DNA of 64,000 nucleotides from Xestospongia bergquistia (GCA_963965975.1 OZ014419.1:1116001-1180000); one strand, 5' to 3'; shown: positions 11,501 to 29,653, counted from the first letter of the stretch. The notes: generated from the sequence alone by a model not told the origin. Numbers and translations: made by a program.

Positions 11501-14500
11501 GTTGAAGAACAAAAAATTACTCAGTTAATTATGTCACCGTTGGTGTTAAATAACTTAAAATCTAACCAGAGCTTGCAGTCTTTACCTAAAAAACCTTCCT
11601 GCCTCAAGTTACTTGGCTCAGGTATTTCAAAGTAGAACTGTAACTCAACTGTTACATATAACACACTTATGTTTTTAGCTGGTGAGTGTTTGCCTTCATC
11701 TACAAAGAAGTGGTATAAAGAGAATCTAGGTGTGACAATATTTGATAGCTATGGGCAGACAGGTATATTTGCTTTTTGGTTCCTAGCTGTATCTACTGAT
11801 ATTAATTTTAGAAACCGGAGGTTTATCGTTATCTCCTAAATTAACAAAAGACAATGGAACACTGACAGTTTCAGATGGAATGTATCCTTTCTTTGGAGTT
11901 CAGCCAGTTTTGTTTGATGAAAAAGGAGGAGTATGTACTATATCAAACTAATTTGTTACTTTATTGTATTGTATGTAGATGAAAGAGGTACATGGAGACA
12001 ATGTTCAAGGGAACCTATATTTAACCAAACCCTTACCTGGGATGGCAAGGACTATATATGGTGATCATGACAGATACAAGAACACTTACTGGAATGAAGT
12101 CTATGGTATAGTTAACTTTTAAATCTCTTAACTTTATCTTTTACCTAGATGGTAATCCTTGTTTTTATACTGGTGATAGTGTATTTAGAGATGAGTTTTC
12201 ATCATATCATATCAGAGGAAGAGTTGATGATGTTATTACTGTTGGACAATATCGTTATGACCCAATCAGACTTGAAGATGTCTTGGTATGTTAATCAAAG
12301 TTAATCTAGAATGAACAAAATGAATTGTTATGTACTTTTCTATAATAGAAAAGAAATGAACATGTTGTAAAATCAGCTTGTATTGGTTTCAGAGAGAATG
12401 ACAGTTCAGGTCAGTGATGTCTATCATTTGAGTTTGTAATACAGTGATTGTCTGGACTCATTTAATATGTAATATAATCAAACACTATTGTTCAGTTTGA
12501 AATGTTTTATACATAGGAATTATGAGCTTTGTAGTTTTGAAGAATCGAGAACTGTCATGGAAGCAAATGGAACAAGCTCTTCATGACCTATTAACTGGAC
12601 AATTTCCCAATATCAATAAATTTCCCTGCAAATTTCAAGTCAGAAATATTTGATAATAGAACAGTTTCATATTTTGTGTTGTAGTTTGTGAAAGATCTTC
12701 CCACTACAAAAAGTTCAAAAACAAGTCGACATTATCTTAGAGAGATAACAAGAAAGGGTGGTTTCCATAAAGAAACAGATTATGACACTTTAGATGACCC
12801 ACGTGTACCTAAAGACATCAGTATTCAATTCAATGTTATCAGAGGTTTATAAAATCACTTTTAATACACTTCTAAATTCAAATATATTATTATTAGGTGA
12901 AGGATTGGCTCATGAATCAGACAATTATAGTGACACATACAAAGCAACAGTTGAGTTTTCTGATTTGTTTTGGAGTGGACTAGCAGACAACATACTAAAA
13001 CATGAGGAGGTGAATGTCTGTGATATGAACAGTGGACATATTGATTGGTTTAAGGAAGGATTCCTTAATGTCACTGGTAAATAATATCTAATGGAATAGT
13101 ATGGAAGTTCCTTCCTTTATAGAGCAGTGCCTTGATAAGCACATTGATTATGACAAGATTGCTCTGATAAGTGAAGCAGAAGAAATTACTTACAAGTAAC
13201 ACATTAATAATTAATAATATATATAATCTATTTAATAAATTGTTGATCATTTTAGAAAATTACTGGAAAGAACATGCAACATTTCCAATGTTCTTGTTAA
13301 TAATGGAATAAAGTCTTACTCTAAAGAACAAGAGTTCCCTGATATTATTGTTATAGTTATGTCATTAGAAGTTACTTCAGTAGCTTGTGTTCTAGCATGT
13401 GGAAGACTTGGCTTGATCCACTGGTAAGATTATATCTTAATTAGTTTGTTTTATTTTATTAACTATTAGTACAATATCTCCAATGACCAACTTGTTGACA
13501 CTTACTCAATACCTAAATGATGGTGAGTATTTTTATTGTATGTAGTAAGATAATTAATGGATTCTTTCTGTAATCTCTTTAGTCAAACCAATTGCCATTA
13601 TCACTAATTATAATTTGCTGGAAAATGTGAAGAAAGCTATGACCAAAACTGGACAAAGTATTAAATTATTTGTTACTGGTATACCACAGACTACTGAAGA
13701 TATATTGGACTTTATCAATATGGACAAGGTTAGGTTTTAAATAACGATGACCTACTAATCTTTGTATCTTAGGAACTTGATCAGTACCTTAATACTGATT
13801 TTCCAGCAGTCAAAGTTCCAAGTAGACATCCACTGTTTGTCATTTTAGCTGCAGGAGACTCTGATAATCCTAAGAGAGTCATTCACTCACATGCAGGATT
13901 CCTCCTCTATTCTTCAACAACTTACAAGGTCTGCTTTACAACTCTTAAACTGTTTACATCAAATGATTACTTTATAGTATGTGTTTGATTGTGATGTTGG
14001 TGATCGATCAGTTGTTACTACAGACTTGGGTCATCCATTGACACTAGCTTACACAATTTATGGCTCACTTTGCAATGGATGCACATCAGTTCTACTAAAT
14101 GGACAGTTAATGTCAAATGACCCAGGTATTTAATACTGTTAATTATTTCACATATGACCACATGTTTTATTATTAGATAAATATTGGGAGATTTTAAGTT
14201 CCTTTAGAGTAACTCAATTTATTACAACATCAAATATGGTTACCCAAATGAAGCATAAATGTAGTACTTGCCAGATTAGTAGGATCCAGTCATTAAGACT
14301 CATTGCCACAGGTGAGATAATGATCATTTATTGGGTACATGCATACTAAATTTTTAATAGCTGGAGATTACTTACAAGAAGACAATTGGGAATGGCTTTA
14401 TAACAATGTAGGGAAGAACTCTTGTACTCTTGTTGATTGTTATTTTTCATCAGGTTAATTTTACTAATACTTTGTAGATATTTTAATAATTATTTTACAG

Positions 14501-15427
14501 TTGGTGGTGCTGTTATAAGTTCTCGACCATGTCAAAAGAATGTTGCCTTTTCTAAAGATTGTCAAAGACCTGGTGTTCCCATGCAACCATTCTATGGAGT
14601 TGATGTACAGTTGTTTGATATCAATGTATGTTTGTTATTAATTGTTATTAAGTAAACTGATATTTCTTTGTAGACTAAAACTAAAATTGAAGAAAATGAA
14701 CAGATTGGCTTCTTATGTGTAAAACCATTCCCAGGACTGGCTATTGGGTTGCTAGGTGATCAACCTGAAAATGGACAAACAGAGTTTTACAGGATATATT
14801 GTAGTCTTATTCCAGGTATTCAATAATGTTACTATGGCAACTGAGATAAATGAAATGAGACTTTCTTCTCCTTTTCAGGATATTTCTACACTGGTGATGT
14901 TGCTAGAAGGACAGCTAATGGTGACTATAGAATTCTTGGTTTTTTCACAGACCTTCTTTATATTGATGGAGAGTATATAGCACCAATGGAGATAGAGGAA
15001 ACCATTGTATGTTTGTCAGCATTTGTTGTAATTTTAATGATTATTTATATTGTTAGACAAAACATAATTCTATTGTTGAAGCAGCTGTAATACAAGATGA
15101 GACCAAGACAGGTTATATTGATCAAAGATATAATATTATAATTTACAGTGTACTTATTATGTTTTAGAAATCCATGGATTTATTGTACTTGAAGAGAACA
15201 AAGTGTTGGACTCTAACTTGTTCAGTGAAATCAATGCAAGAATTACAGAAAGTCATGGAGAGAGAGCTCGACTCACAAAGCGACCAGTAAGACAATCATT
15301 ATTTTAATATCAGGTGTATTTCATAACAATAATGTTATTTTCACAGAATGTACTTGAAAAACTACCCAAATCTGGTAGAGGAGATAAAGTAGACAGGACA
15401 TGGCTAAAGAACTTTTTGCAGAAATAA
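8538..15427 (+). CDS. Tandem acetyl-CoA-synthetase-like protein, copy B
   Basis: The structure matches copy A: a 13-nt first coding exon (8538-8550), then 8964-9098, 9250-9971, 10019-10286 and so on to TAA at 15425-15427. No in-frame stop or broken splice site was noticed, though I did not sum every exon. Module 1 keeps [27 protein letters not shown] and the C-terminal lysine context TKSSKTSR. Its A5 region reads SYGQTETGG rather than HYWQTETGG, which may alter the acyl pocket. Module 2 is again degenerate (AGDSDNPKR in the ATP loop). Two extra codons lie in exon 8 (ECNE against E). Exons 16-18 and their introns are almost identical to copy A, suggesting gene conversion. Both copies look functional, and they have likely diverged in substrate or expression. 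Confidence 0.8.
11249..11276. repeat. (TA)n microsatellite
   Basis: A TA dinucleotide run in the intron before exon 10 of synthetase copy B; it is absent from the same intron of copy A. Similar short runs occur near 1383-1410 and 21660-21677. Confidence 0.8.
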
Positions 15428-15584
15428 GTTCATCTTCTAATGCAAATGATATAATTATAGATATTAATATACATAATTAAAGGAGTTACAAACATTTTAG
15501 TTTTGAAAGGTTGATTGTTTTATGCAAAGCTGGTAATTTCTGGGTGGGGGTCAAACTAAGGACTGCTCCACCCACACATCAAGC

Positions 15585-18500
15585 ATGGTGTCTGTTCACC
15601 ATCTGATGCAAATACCATTGTCTGATTTCCAATCTTCTTTTGCTATTAACTCACGTGATGACAAGTTAGTAATAGCCAGTACTAGAGGAAGATGTGCTTT
15701 TATCTTTGAATACAAAGATGGCACATACACAAATGTAAGTTGCTGTATTGTTGTGTTCACAATAGTTTAGTGTTCTCTTTTGTTAGTTGGGATCAATTAA
15801 ATTACCTTGTAGAGTTACATCAATAACTTCTGGTCAATATCCTTGGGTAATAATATCTTTAAAATTAGGTGATATAATAGCTATTGACTGGGATAGTATC
15901 GTAAGGTCAGTTCATTTCAAAGTACAATTACACAATACAGTAATTGTTATTAAAATGGCACTGGGGATAAACATTAATTATATTTTGTGTTATTAGAATG
16001 GCACTGGGGACAAATGAAACTATTACTGATGACAATATTGAAGAGATGGATATATTTGCTTCATTGCTAGAAATGCCTATGGAACTAGAGCCCCAAGTTC
16101 ACTTTGAATGTAAATTTCACATCCTAACCTCCTTCTCTCCTTCTAACACCATTTTGTTATCAGCATATTTAGTGACAAATGTTTTGATAGCATTCTCTTT
16201 CTCACCAACCTCTTCTTCGTGTTGCACTCTCAATATTTGGAAACCCTCTAATACTCCATCTAAAAGTACAGGAACTCCTATTCTACCTCTTTATCAACAT
16301 CAACCTAATGCTACAGTGACTCATAATCATCCACACATATATCAATACAAGTCATTTCAACAATCTATTCCTTACATTGTAGTGAGTCCTTCAACATCCA
16401 TTGATAAAGAAGGTGTTATATCTATGCAAGTAGATTTGTTTACCTTTCTTTTTGGTTCAGAATGTACCTTGAGTCAGTCACTAGTGGTAGTCTATGGATG
16501 TCAATGTGGTCTTGTATTGGGCTGTTCTCTAAAGAGATTACCTTCACCAGAACATGATCATGATGGAAAGACTGGTTATACCAATCAACAAAATTTGGTA
16601 TACTACATTGATCAGCCTGTCCTCTCTATTCATCCATTTTCCCTTGAGCGTGACTCAAATTCATCTTCAAATAAGCTGCCGTTAATTGCTGATAGCTTTC
16701 TAATTATTGGTACATACGGAAAAGTTGTTCTCTTTAAAAGAAATGACACTTCAGTTTCAGTTCAAGAAATTACAGTTAACAAACCTTTACTTTCAAGTGT
16801 TCTTATCCCAGAGTATGGTTTGTTGCTAAGCAACCTAACATCGGTACAAGTAATATGTCTTAGATCACAATGTGTATCAGAAGACAACACAATGTTAATG
16901 AGATTATTTGAACAGCTGGTGACAATATTACATGCTCCTTATCACATGCTATCTTATCATATTGAAGATATTAAGGAACACATTGTATTATTGGGTTTTA
17001 AAATGGACGGTTGTCTGTCCAGTGTGACGTTAAAACCACACCTCCTTCTTGAGCCCAATATAGATGGCAATAGAGTTCTTTCTGTAGCAGAACAATTAAA
17101 GGACACTTTGAAATCTATTGAAGAAACTACCACTATTGTTAACCGATATGAAGGAGATATTAAAATCATTGACAGCGATTTAGTCAAGTTAAACAAGATT
17201 TTATCATTGTTTGGAGAAATCACTGAACCTTCTTCTCCTCCACCTATAACGGTAGATGTTAGTATCGGATACAAACAAGTAGGTGTGGTCTCTAGAATAC
17301 CTTGTCTTGATTTCAGACTAGTGTACACTGGAGCTATACCTCTTGAAAAGGGGTGTGTCCTAAGTATAGAGATGAATCAAGGTCCCTTTGGAAGGTCAGC
17401 TTCTTATCTTCCACCCACATTGGAATGTGACTCTATTACACATGTTGTATCCTTGTCATTGGAAGGACTGTCTAATGAAAAGGAACTTACCCTCGAACTA
17501 ACCATACCATCATCTTTATTAATACACAAGAGACTTGTCATCAATACATATCTCTCCTTCTCTCCTTCATTAGCATTCACATCAAATAATACTACACATC
17601 ACAAATCTATCATGATACAAGTGCATAATAGGTCACTAACTCCATTGGATTTTATCTACCCAGTCAAACCTGTTGGACAAATAATTCATAGCAGTCTCTC
17701 TGAGGCTGTCCACTCAGTTACTCTTAGTATAACAGAGACTACAGTACAGTATCTTTGTCAACAGCAATGTAGTACAGTACACACTCCTCACATGAACACT
17801 CTATCAACTATGTTAGTGAATTTGATCTGTACATCTCAAACTACAAGGTCTACTTTTCTGAATTATCTTACTGTAAAGAAGGATTATCATGGCAATGATG
17901 GAGTTGAACTGAGAGGTTTAGTTCATGATAACTCATTAGTTATATTTAGATTCTGTAAACAAGTTAAACATGACAACGAGAAGGATTTGTATACTCTCAT
18001 TGTATCAGCATCAACATTATTGTGTGCTATAGAAATGGCTGATCACATCTCTCAGGTAATAGTTGATCAACTTGTATCTTTATCTTTTGTTTGTATTGTA
18101 TCTTTGCTTCTGTTTGTTTGATGTCTTTAATATAGTATCTTATGAGATGCCAGCCTCTTTTCTATAATTTTCTTGTTTATTTATAATAGGTAGTGGTTAT
18201 TTGCATGATGTATTAATACTATACACTAGACCATAAACATTACAATCTAAATTACTAACTTCATATTAAAATATGCACATCCTGTGCTGTACGAACATCC
18301 ACTACATTTAAAATAATAATTGTAACAACAAGTTATATTGATATGAATATAAAAACTAAATATATATTAATACAACAAGTAATAACTGATAATTTTAATA
18401 TTCTTTAGAACTTGACTAGTGAGAGTTCTTATTTGAAAAGTGAAGATACTATTTGGAAGCAATTTAAAGTAAAATCTACTAATAAAATATATTATATACA

Positions 18501-18623
18501 TTTTTCAATTTACAGAAACTTGAAACTGAATTCACATCTTCTAGTGCCTTTAATACTCAGAGTCATGTACACAAGAATGCACTATATTTTATGAAAGACT
18601 ATTTAGAAAAGACGGTACATTGA
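15585..18623 (+). CDS. FAAP100: FAAP100-like Fanconi anaemia core complex protein
   Basis: Five exons (15585-15734, 15787-15905, 15997-18055, 18409-18468, 18516-18623) sum to 831 residues, close to the human protein (about 880). Resemblance to remembered FAAP100 is spread along the chain: an N-terminal beta-propeller-like half containing LFGSECTLSQSLVVVYG, then DQPVLSIHPF and DSFLIIGTYGKVVLF; a central helical stretch (AEQLKDTLKSIEETTTIV); beta-sandwich repeats; and a C-terminal segment YTLIVSASTLLCAIEMADH. In animals FAAP100 pairs with FANCB and supports FANCL-dependent ubiquitination of FANCD2/FANCI in crosslink repair. The start ATG follows the conserved flank also found at 8097-8155. FANCB, its structural relative, is the main alternative. 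Confidence 0.7.
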
Positions 18624-18775
18624 AGCAGTTGCCTATCAAATCTTGTTTGTTACACATGATGTAATATGACACCTTGAAAGTATGTGTAGTATTGTTAGGC
18701 AACAAAACACTTCTTGTTTTGTCACATGCAGGGGTAATTCTACTCTTTAATCACATTATATAAACAGAGAAAATT

Positions 18776-20362
18776 ATGCCAAACTATGAATTTTGTTATC
18801 AAACTCAGCATTATTTAAATAGCAATATGGCCTTCATTGGTTCTCGACTCTCTCTTGCTCTTCAATTTTTAAAACCAGTAAGATATGCCTCTAGTGTTGT
18901 TATAACTGATGACCCATCTTCACAAGCTGTTTGGTTATCAGCTAAACCATTCAAAGCTATGCCTGGTCCAAAATCTGAACCATTTATTGGTATTTTTAGA
19001 GATATGAAAAAAAATGACTGCAGTGATTTTTCAGCTGAGAAGAGGTATTTTGTAACTCTATTTGAACGATTTGGTCCTACTGTGAGAGTCAGTAACCCTT
19101 CATATTTTGGAGGCTCAGCAGTACATACGTGTGATCCTCAAGTCTTCAGACTCATGCTGAGAAATGAGCCCAAGTATCCTTCACGACTATCAACAATGGA
19201 AAAAAATATGAAATGGATTCATGAAAAAATGAAAGTTCCAATGTTCATGTTTTTTACTGCAGGACATGAATGGAAAAAGCTCCGATCAGCTATGGCTAAA
19301 CCTATTGTCCCTCGTAGAGTAGCCATGTTTACTCCATCATTGTACGCTGTAGGTGATGAGCTGGGAAGTCATTGGATCAGTAAGGGAAATAAAGAGAATG
19401 TTACTATCAATGATATTAGAGATGATTTGCAAAAATGGGCTCTCAAGGGTGTGATATGGTTTATATACAATGAAAATATGAACGTTTTTTCTGATGGTGC
19501 ATCTAGATTTACTGAAGCGGCAGTAGAATTTTTTGAGTCTGTAGCAAAAATTAATATGGCCCCTCCTCTTTACAAGATATTCCTTACAGAGCCTTATAAA
19601 CATTATGTTAATACTGTCACTAAAATGCACACTCTTGGCAAGGAGATCATGAAGACACGTTTTGAGGAACTCCAGAAATTAGCACAGGAAGAGGGAGAGA
19701 TTGATGAAATGAAAATTAGTGTAATGGAGCAACTTATGATTGAAGGGAAAATCACAGAACAAGAGGCCTTGTCACAGAGCTGTGACTTATTAGCAGCTGG
19801 TGTTGACACAACTTCAACCACTGCTGCTTTTCTACTTCATGAAGTAGCCAAGCGACCAGATATTCAACAAGCTTTATTTGAACAAATATCAAATGTTTGT
19901 GGTGAGAAAAAAGTACCTGACTTTGATGATTTGCAAAAATTGTCACTAGTGAGAAATTGTGTTAAAGAAACTTTACGTCTGCATCCAGTAATCCCAATGC
20001 TGTTTCGTACTGCTGAAAGTGATATGGTAATTCACGGCTATCAGGTCCCTAGAAATACAACTGTGTTTTTCAATCAAGTAGTTTTGACTAAAGATTCCAG
20101 TATTCACTCAAATCCTGAAACCTTTGACCCATATCGATGGGACAAACCCCAGGATGAAACAACTCTCTTTGGATCAATCCCATTTGGGTTTGGTCTTCGT
20201 ATGTGTTATGGTCGTCGACTAGCTGAACTAGAGCTCCACCTTCTTCTAACAAATATGATTCGTCGTTTCATTCTTGAAACAGATCAACCTACAGTCCATT
20301 CTGTGCAATTTAGCATCGTTAAACCAGGAGAGCCTGTACGACTTCAACTTAAAAAGCGCTAA
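18776..20362 (+). CDS. Mitochondrial-type cytochrome P450, intronless
   Basis: One uninterrupted 528-codon frame. Proline-rich hinge MPGPKSEP lies near 62; the I-helix oxygen-binding AGVDTT is at 341-346, ExxR at 398-401 (ETLR), and heme loop FGFGLRMCYGRR has its Cys at 477. The GRRLAELELHLLL helix after the heme loop is typical of the mitochondrial clan (CYP11/24/27 type), which takes electrons from adrenodoxin. The second Met (18827) starts MAFIGSRLSLALQFLKP, a better amphipathic presequence, so translation may begin there. Substrate cannot be told. It begins about 150 bp after FAAP100 and ends 126 bp from the convergent cullin gene. The lack of introns is odd in this intron-rich locus; the P450 remnant at 697 has one in the heme region, so retroposition is possible. 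Confidence 0.92.
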   Translation: MPNYEFCYQTQHYLNSNMAFIGSRLSLALQFLKPVRYASSVVITDDPSSQAVWLSAKPFKAMPGPKSEPFIGIFRDMKKNDCSDFSAEKRYFVTLFERFGPTVRVSNPSYFGGSAVHTCDPQVFRLMLRNEPKYPSRLSTMEKNMKWIHEKMKVPMFMFFTAGHEWKKLRSAMAKPIVPRRVAMFTPSLYAVGDELGSHWISKGNKENVTINDIRDDLQKWALKGVIWFIYNENMNVFSDGASRFTEAAVEFFESVAKINMAPPLYKIFLTEPYKHYVNTVTKMHTLGKEIMKTRFEELQKLAQEEGEIDEMKISVMEQLMIEGKITEQEALSQSCDLLAAGVDTTSTTAAFLLHEVAKRPDIQQALFEQISNVCGEKKVPDFDDLQKLSLVRNCVKETLRLHPVIPMLFRTAESDMVIHGYQVPRNTTVFFNQVVLTKDSSIHSNPETFDPYRWDKPQDETTLFGSIPFGFGLRMCYGRRLAELELHLLLTNMIRRFILETDQPTVHSVQFSIVKPGEPVRLQLKKR

Positions 20363-20488
20363 GTATTAAAACACTGTTTTAATGTCATTAAGTATCCCAT
20401 ATTTTTGCTGATCATATTGTTTGTTTGAATTTCTTTAAAAAATGTTCAAAAAGAAGTTTGTAACTAATACAACAAACAAATAATGGCA

Positions 20489-25869
<5,381 letters not shown>

Positions 25870-26120
25870 AGAAAAAAGTCTAAATCTGTAGCCACACCTC
25901 TGCTCAACCTCCACAAACGATAATAAAATTATTTATTCATTGTAAATGCTCGTCTACAAAATACAACTACCACACCCACTTATTAAAGGATTATTAACCT
26001 TCGCAAGTTATCATATCACAATAAAAGATAACACATGCATACACACATAACAATTATAAAATAAGAAAGAGAGAGAAAACTAATGAATATATTGAACAGT
26101 ACACAATAATAGGATATATA

Positions 26121-29100
26121 TTATACTGATGTACAGGGTGGAGGGTGTAATGTGGGACGACGAGAAGTGATTAAAGTGTGATTATGAGAGAGCAGTCTAC
26201 CATGCTGCATGTCATGACCTCCTTGGGAAGCTGTAAGGGGAGGAGGAGGAGGAGGATGGAGGAAAGGAAAACCAGAAGCAGGATGAGGATGAGATGATGC
26301 AACTGTATGCGGACCAGTGACTGGAGCTACAGGTCTAAGTGGTGGTGGACAAAATCTAGGACCTCTCATTCTTCCTCTTCCTCTCACATGAGGAACTGGG
26401 AGTACATGAGGATGAACTACAGGATTTGGGAGATGTTCATGTGGGAGTAATTGAGCTGAAGAGTCTGCAAAGATAAACATACTAAAAATGCTATGATACT
26501 GTGTTTACCTGTAGGCATTAAAGAAAGATGACTAAGTGTCTCTTCTAATCCACTATCACAATTAGAAGGATCCTGCAAGAAATAAGCATCATTTGATTAG
26601 TACAATGATCCCATTTGAAGCTATTTCCTTGTACATCATATACAATTCAATAAAAGTTATGAGGTCAAACTGCCAATAGGCTAACTGGAGTGCAGTTGTC
26701 ATTCCATTATAGAGTTAATTCAAGTTATCTCCAAAGAGTTTTATTTCAAAGGTAACATATGATTCAACCTACATTATGAGGGAGGGTAAGTGTCTGGTTG
26801 TCGTAAGGAAGTGGATGAAGAGGATATGGATAGTTAGGATGTGCAGATGGTGCAGTATAAGGGAGGACTTGGGGTCCAGCAGGAGTGGGCAAGAGAGCTG
26901 GAGTCTATACACAGAAATACAATAGTCTGAGTCATTTAGTTTTAAAAACACTTACATATGGAACTGACTGAACTGTAGGGACTAGAGCAGAATAAAAAGG
27001 CTATAGAAAGAGAGAGACAATAAGGTGAGAATTTAGTGCACTGTGCAAATGAAGATTATGTAACAGTGCATGCATAAAAACTTAAGTGTTTTGAGAGGGT
27101 GATTTCTAGGCTTGTCTTGGCCTGCCTGACCTTAGCTGGTTGAGTGTGATTATTCAATAACTCCCAATACCAAGCTCCATTGATGCAACTGAGCAAGTAA
27201 TCACCCGTATAGTGATGAACAAGGGTGACTTGTCTTTGGCCATTGATGTATTCTGCATTAGCAACAACAGTGGAACATAATACACAGAGTTGAATGAATT
27301 ATTACTTTGACTCACCTTGATTAGCTTTTTCATATTGACCACCCTGCAAGAAAGAAAACAAAATTCATCTGAAGAAACACATTACATATTTTACAATAGT
27401 TCTGATCACAATACCAATAACATGCAGTCTTTATGCAAAAGAATAATACAACTATTTTCTTAAGAGTCCTGTAATTAAAGACTCTTGCATTTTACATTGC
27501 TTGCATGCTTACAGTGTTAATAATACAAAGAGAAATGTCTTTAAAGAGAAAAAAATATGTTCATGCATTAAACTAACCTGTTTTCTAATAGCCTTAGCGA
27601 CGTTAATTTCCTTAGTGTCATTGAAAGGTATACTTCCCTAGAAAATGACAAAGTGAACTGCTTATATAAATCATGCAAAAGTTCACTATAAGTCATTATT
27701 CATATACCACAACCACAAATACAGCCTTTTTGAGATCTCAGACCACAATTGTGTACATGCTCAAGGGTTTGGTTACTAAATTGACCAATATCAGAATATG
27801 TATTAAACACAGAACTGTTGACACAACAGTCTACAACAAACTGAAGAATCATTACAAGTGAAATGGCACTTTATTTTGCAAAGTAGTGGGAAATAAAAAC
27901 TTGCTCAATATACAGTGTATTACTAGTGACTGGTTTTGATGGGTAACAATTAACACATGCATATAAATGATTCTAATGTTAAGATGACCACAACTGGATA
28001 GCTTGCACTTTATGAGATGATGTCATTAGTGTTATGATTGATGTTGCTGTTGCATGATCAAACACAATAGAGGTAATACTTGTTTGAATGAGTTTGTTAA
28101 ATATGAAACATGCAAATAAGCCCATAAAAGTTGATGTGCAAATTAGAAGTCCATTGAAAGAAAATCAACAGCATCAGTTTGTATTAACACTTATGCACCA
28201 AAAAATTAAATATTCTCTATTAACTGGGTCTAGTACATGTTAAGTAATATTAAATTTTAAGTATTTGTATTGTACAATTATTTGACAATTAATGATAAGC
28301 TAACTTATTATCAAATATACTAGTTGATTATGGGATAGGATATATTCAGTGATAACATTTTAATAGTCCTTGCAAAATCATAATGATTATACTGACAGAG
28401 TAAATCTGCGCTTACAGTCTGAAATCTAAATGGATTATTAACATACAGCCTGTTACAACATGCCTTTGTATAATTAATGACTTGTGCAGACGCTTACCAA
28501 AGCCAACACAGACTGAGCCTCCTCTTGCGATTGAAACGTCACAAAGCCATACCTAGTGGTAAAGTAAATACAGGGTTGTCAAATATTGATTGGGATAACT
28601 TCATACCGTTCACATGATGGGTAACCACATCAAAGATAAACTAAAATTAGATTCATTCATGCATCAGTTTACTCAACGTGTTGGATCAAGGTTGATTTAC
28701 ACCATTAGAGGTGGGCATTGATTGGGAAAAATTGCCTTTTATTTGAAAATGACGTCAACATCTTCCAGACATCAGTATTCTTTAGGCACATTGCTTCCCA
28801 TATCAAACTACTTAGTAGCTACATATGATAACAGATGCTTGTGGTGGGCATTGATTAGGGAATTATCCCATTTTGGTCTTAGAACAGGCATCAGTATTCT
28901 TAGCCAATATATCAATTATCATGTAAGATTGCTTTATAGAACAGTTAGCAAATGTTTCACATGTAAGCATGTTGTCTTAGAGTAGCGGTAGCTAGCACAC
29001 ATCACAGGATACACAAAGTCAGAGACTCGTGAGGTGTAAGCAATGACCTCAGTGTGTGCTCAAAATATATGACTTAAAAATCTATTATTATCCTAGCAAC

Positions 29101-29653
29101 CACCTGGACTATGAACTTATGACACAAAGTTTTATAACACTGACCACACTACTGGCTAGTTATATCATGCTACCATAATAAATATTATTAATAATTCATT
29201 ATTTTTGGTCAGTCATTTTGATGAATATCTTTTCTCATATACCATACACTATTATAATCATTATACATAGGTCACTTACCCTTTAGATACTCCATTTCTA
29301 TCAGTGATGACTTTTGTATCCACAACACAACCAAATCTTGAAAAGAATTCCTTCAACTCTAAGTCTTTAGTCTAACAAAATAAAAACAGAATTGAATAAA
29401 ACATTATGTCAATCTGAACAAAGAAGACTGTAAACAAAGCAACACAATAACAAAAACAATATTTGAACTATTGATCTTAAAAGTACATCACAACTAACCT
29501 CATAAGGAAGATTACCAACAAAAATTCTAGTAGGTATTTCAACTCCTTGTTGGACCATATATGGTGGTACAGGCATAAATGGCTCCTAGATTATAACAAT
29601 AACAATTATTTGGACTTAGTTTCACTTCATCAAAAATAAATGTCACTTACCAT
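26121..29653 (-). CDS. Boule/DAZ-like RNA-binding protein
   Basis: Eleven exons: 29651-29653 (ATG alone), 29499-29585, 29280-29371, 28498-28552, 27578-27637, 27316-27343, 27131-27252, 26956-27000, 26773-26904, 26509-26573, 26121-26464. One RRM spans exons 2-5, with RNP2 IFVGNLPYE, RNP1 KGYGFVTF, and the DAZ-family signature VAKAIRKQ straight after it. The rest is rich in Pro/His/Tyr with an RGRGRMRG patch. DAZ/Boule proteins bind 3' UTRs of germ-line mRNAs and promote their translation. Total coding length is 1,033 nt, one too many: a run of four A at 26520-26523 in exon 10 shifts the frame into an early stop, whereas three A would join smoothly to the open Pro-rich last exon. This may be a sequence error, an allele, or an alternative short isoform. 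Confidence 0.8.
28553..29279. other. Boule intron 3, with internal duplication
   Basis: A 727-bp intron. It contains two copies of gtgggcattgattrgg (about 28713 and 28848), each followed within about 60-100 bp by atcagtattctt. No exon with a conserved frame was seen on either strand. Confidence 0.5.

Noticed and set aside
15950-16020. Duplicated atggcactgggga before and at exon 3 of FAAP100 as an alternative start
   Set aside because: The first copy sits in the intron without frame continuity; the spliced model joins exon 2 smoothly and sums to whole codons.
16957-17328. Minus-strand ORF of 123 codons
   Set aside because: It is a shadow of the FAAP100-like exon, with no features of its own.
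26121-26480. Pro/His-rich ORF as an independent gene
   Set aside because: A good acceptor (tttgcag) precedes it and it continues the Boule-like gene on the same strand.
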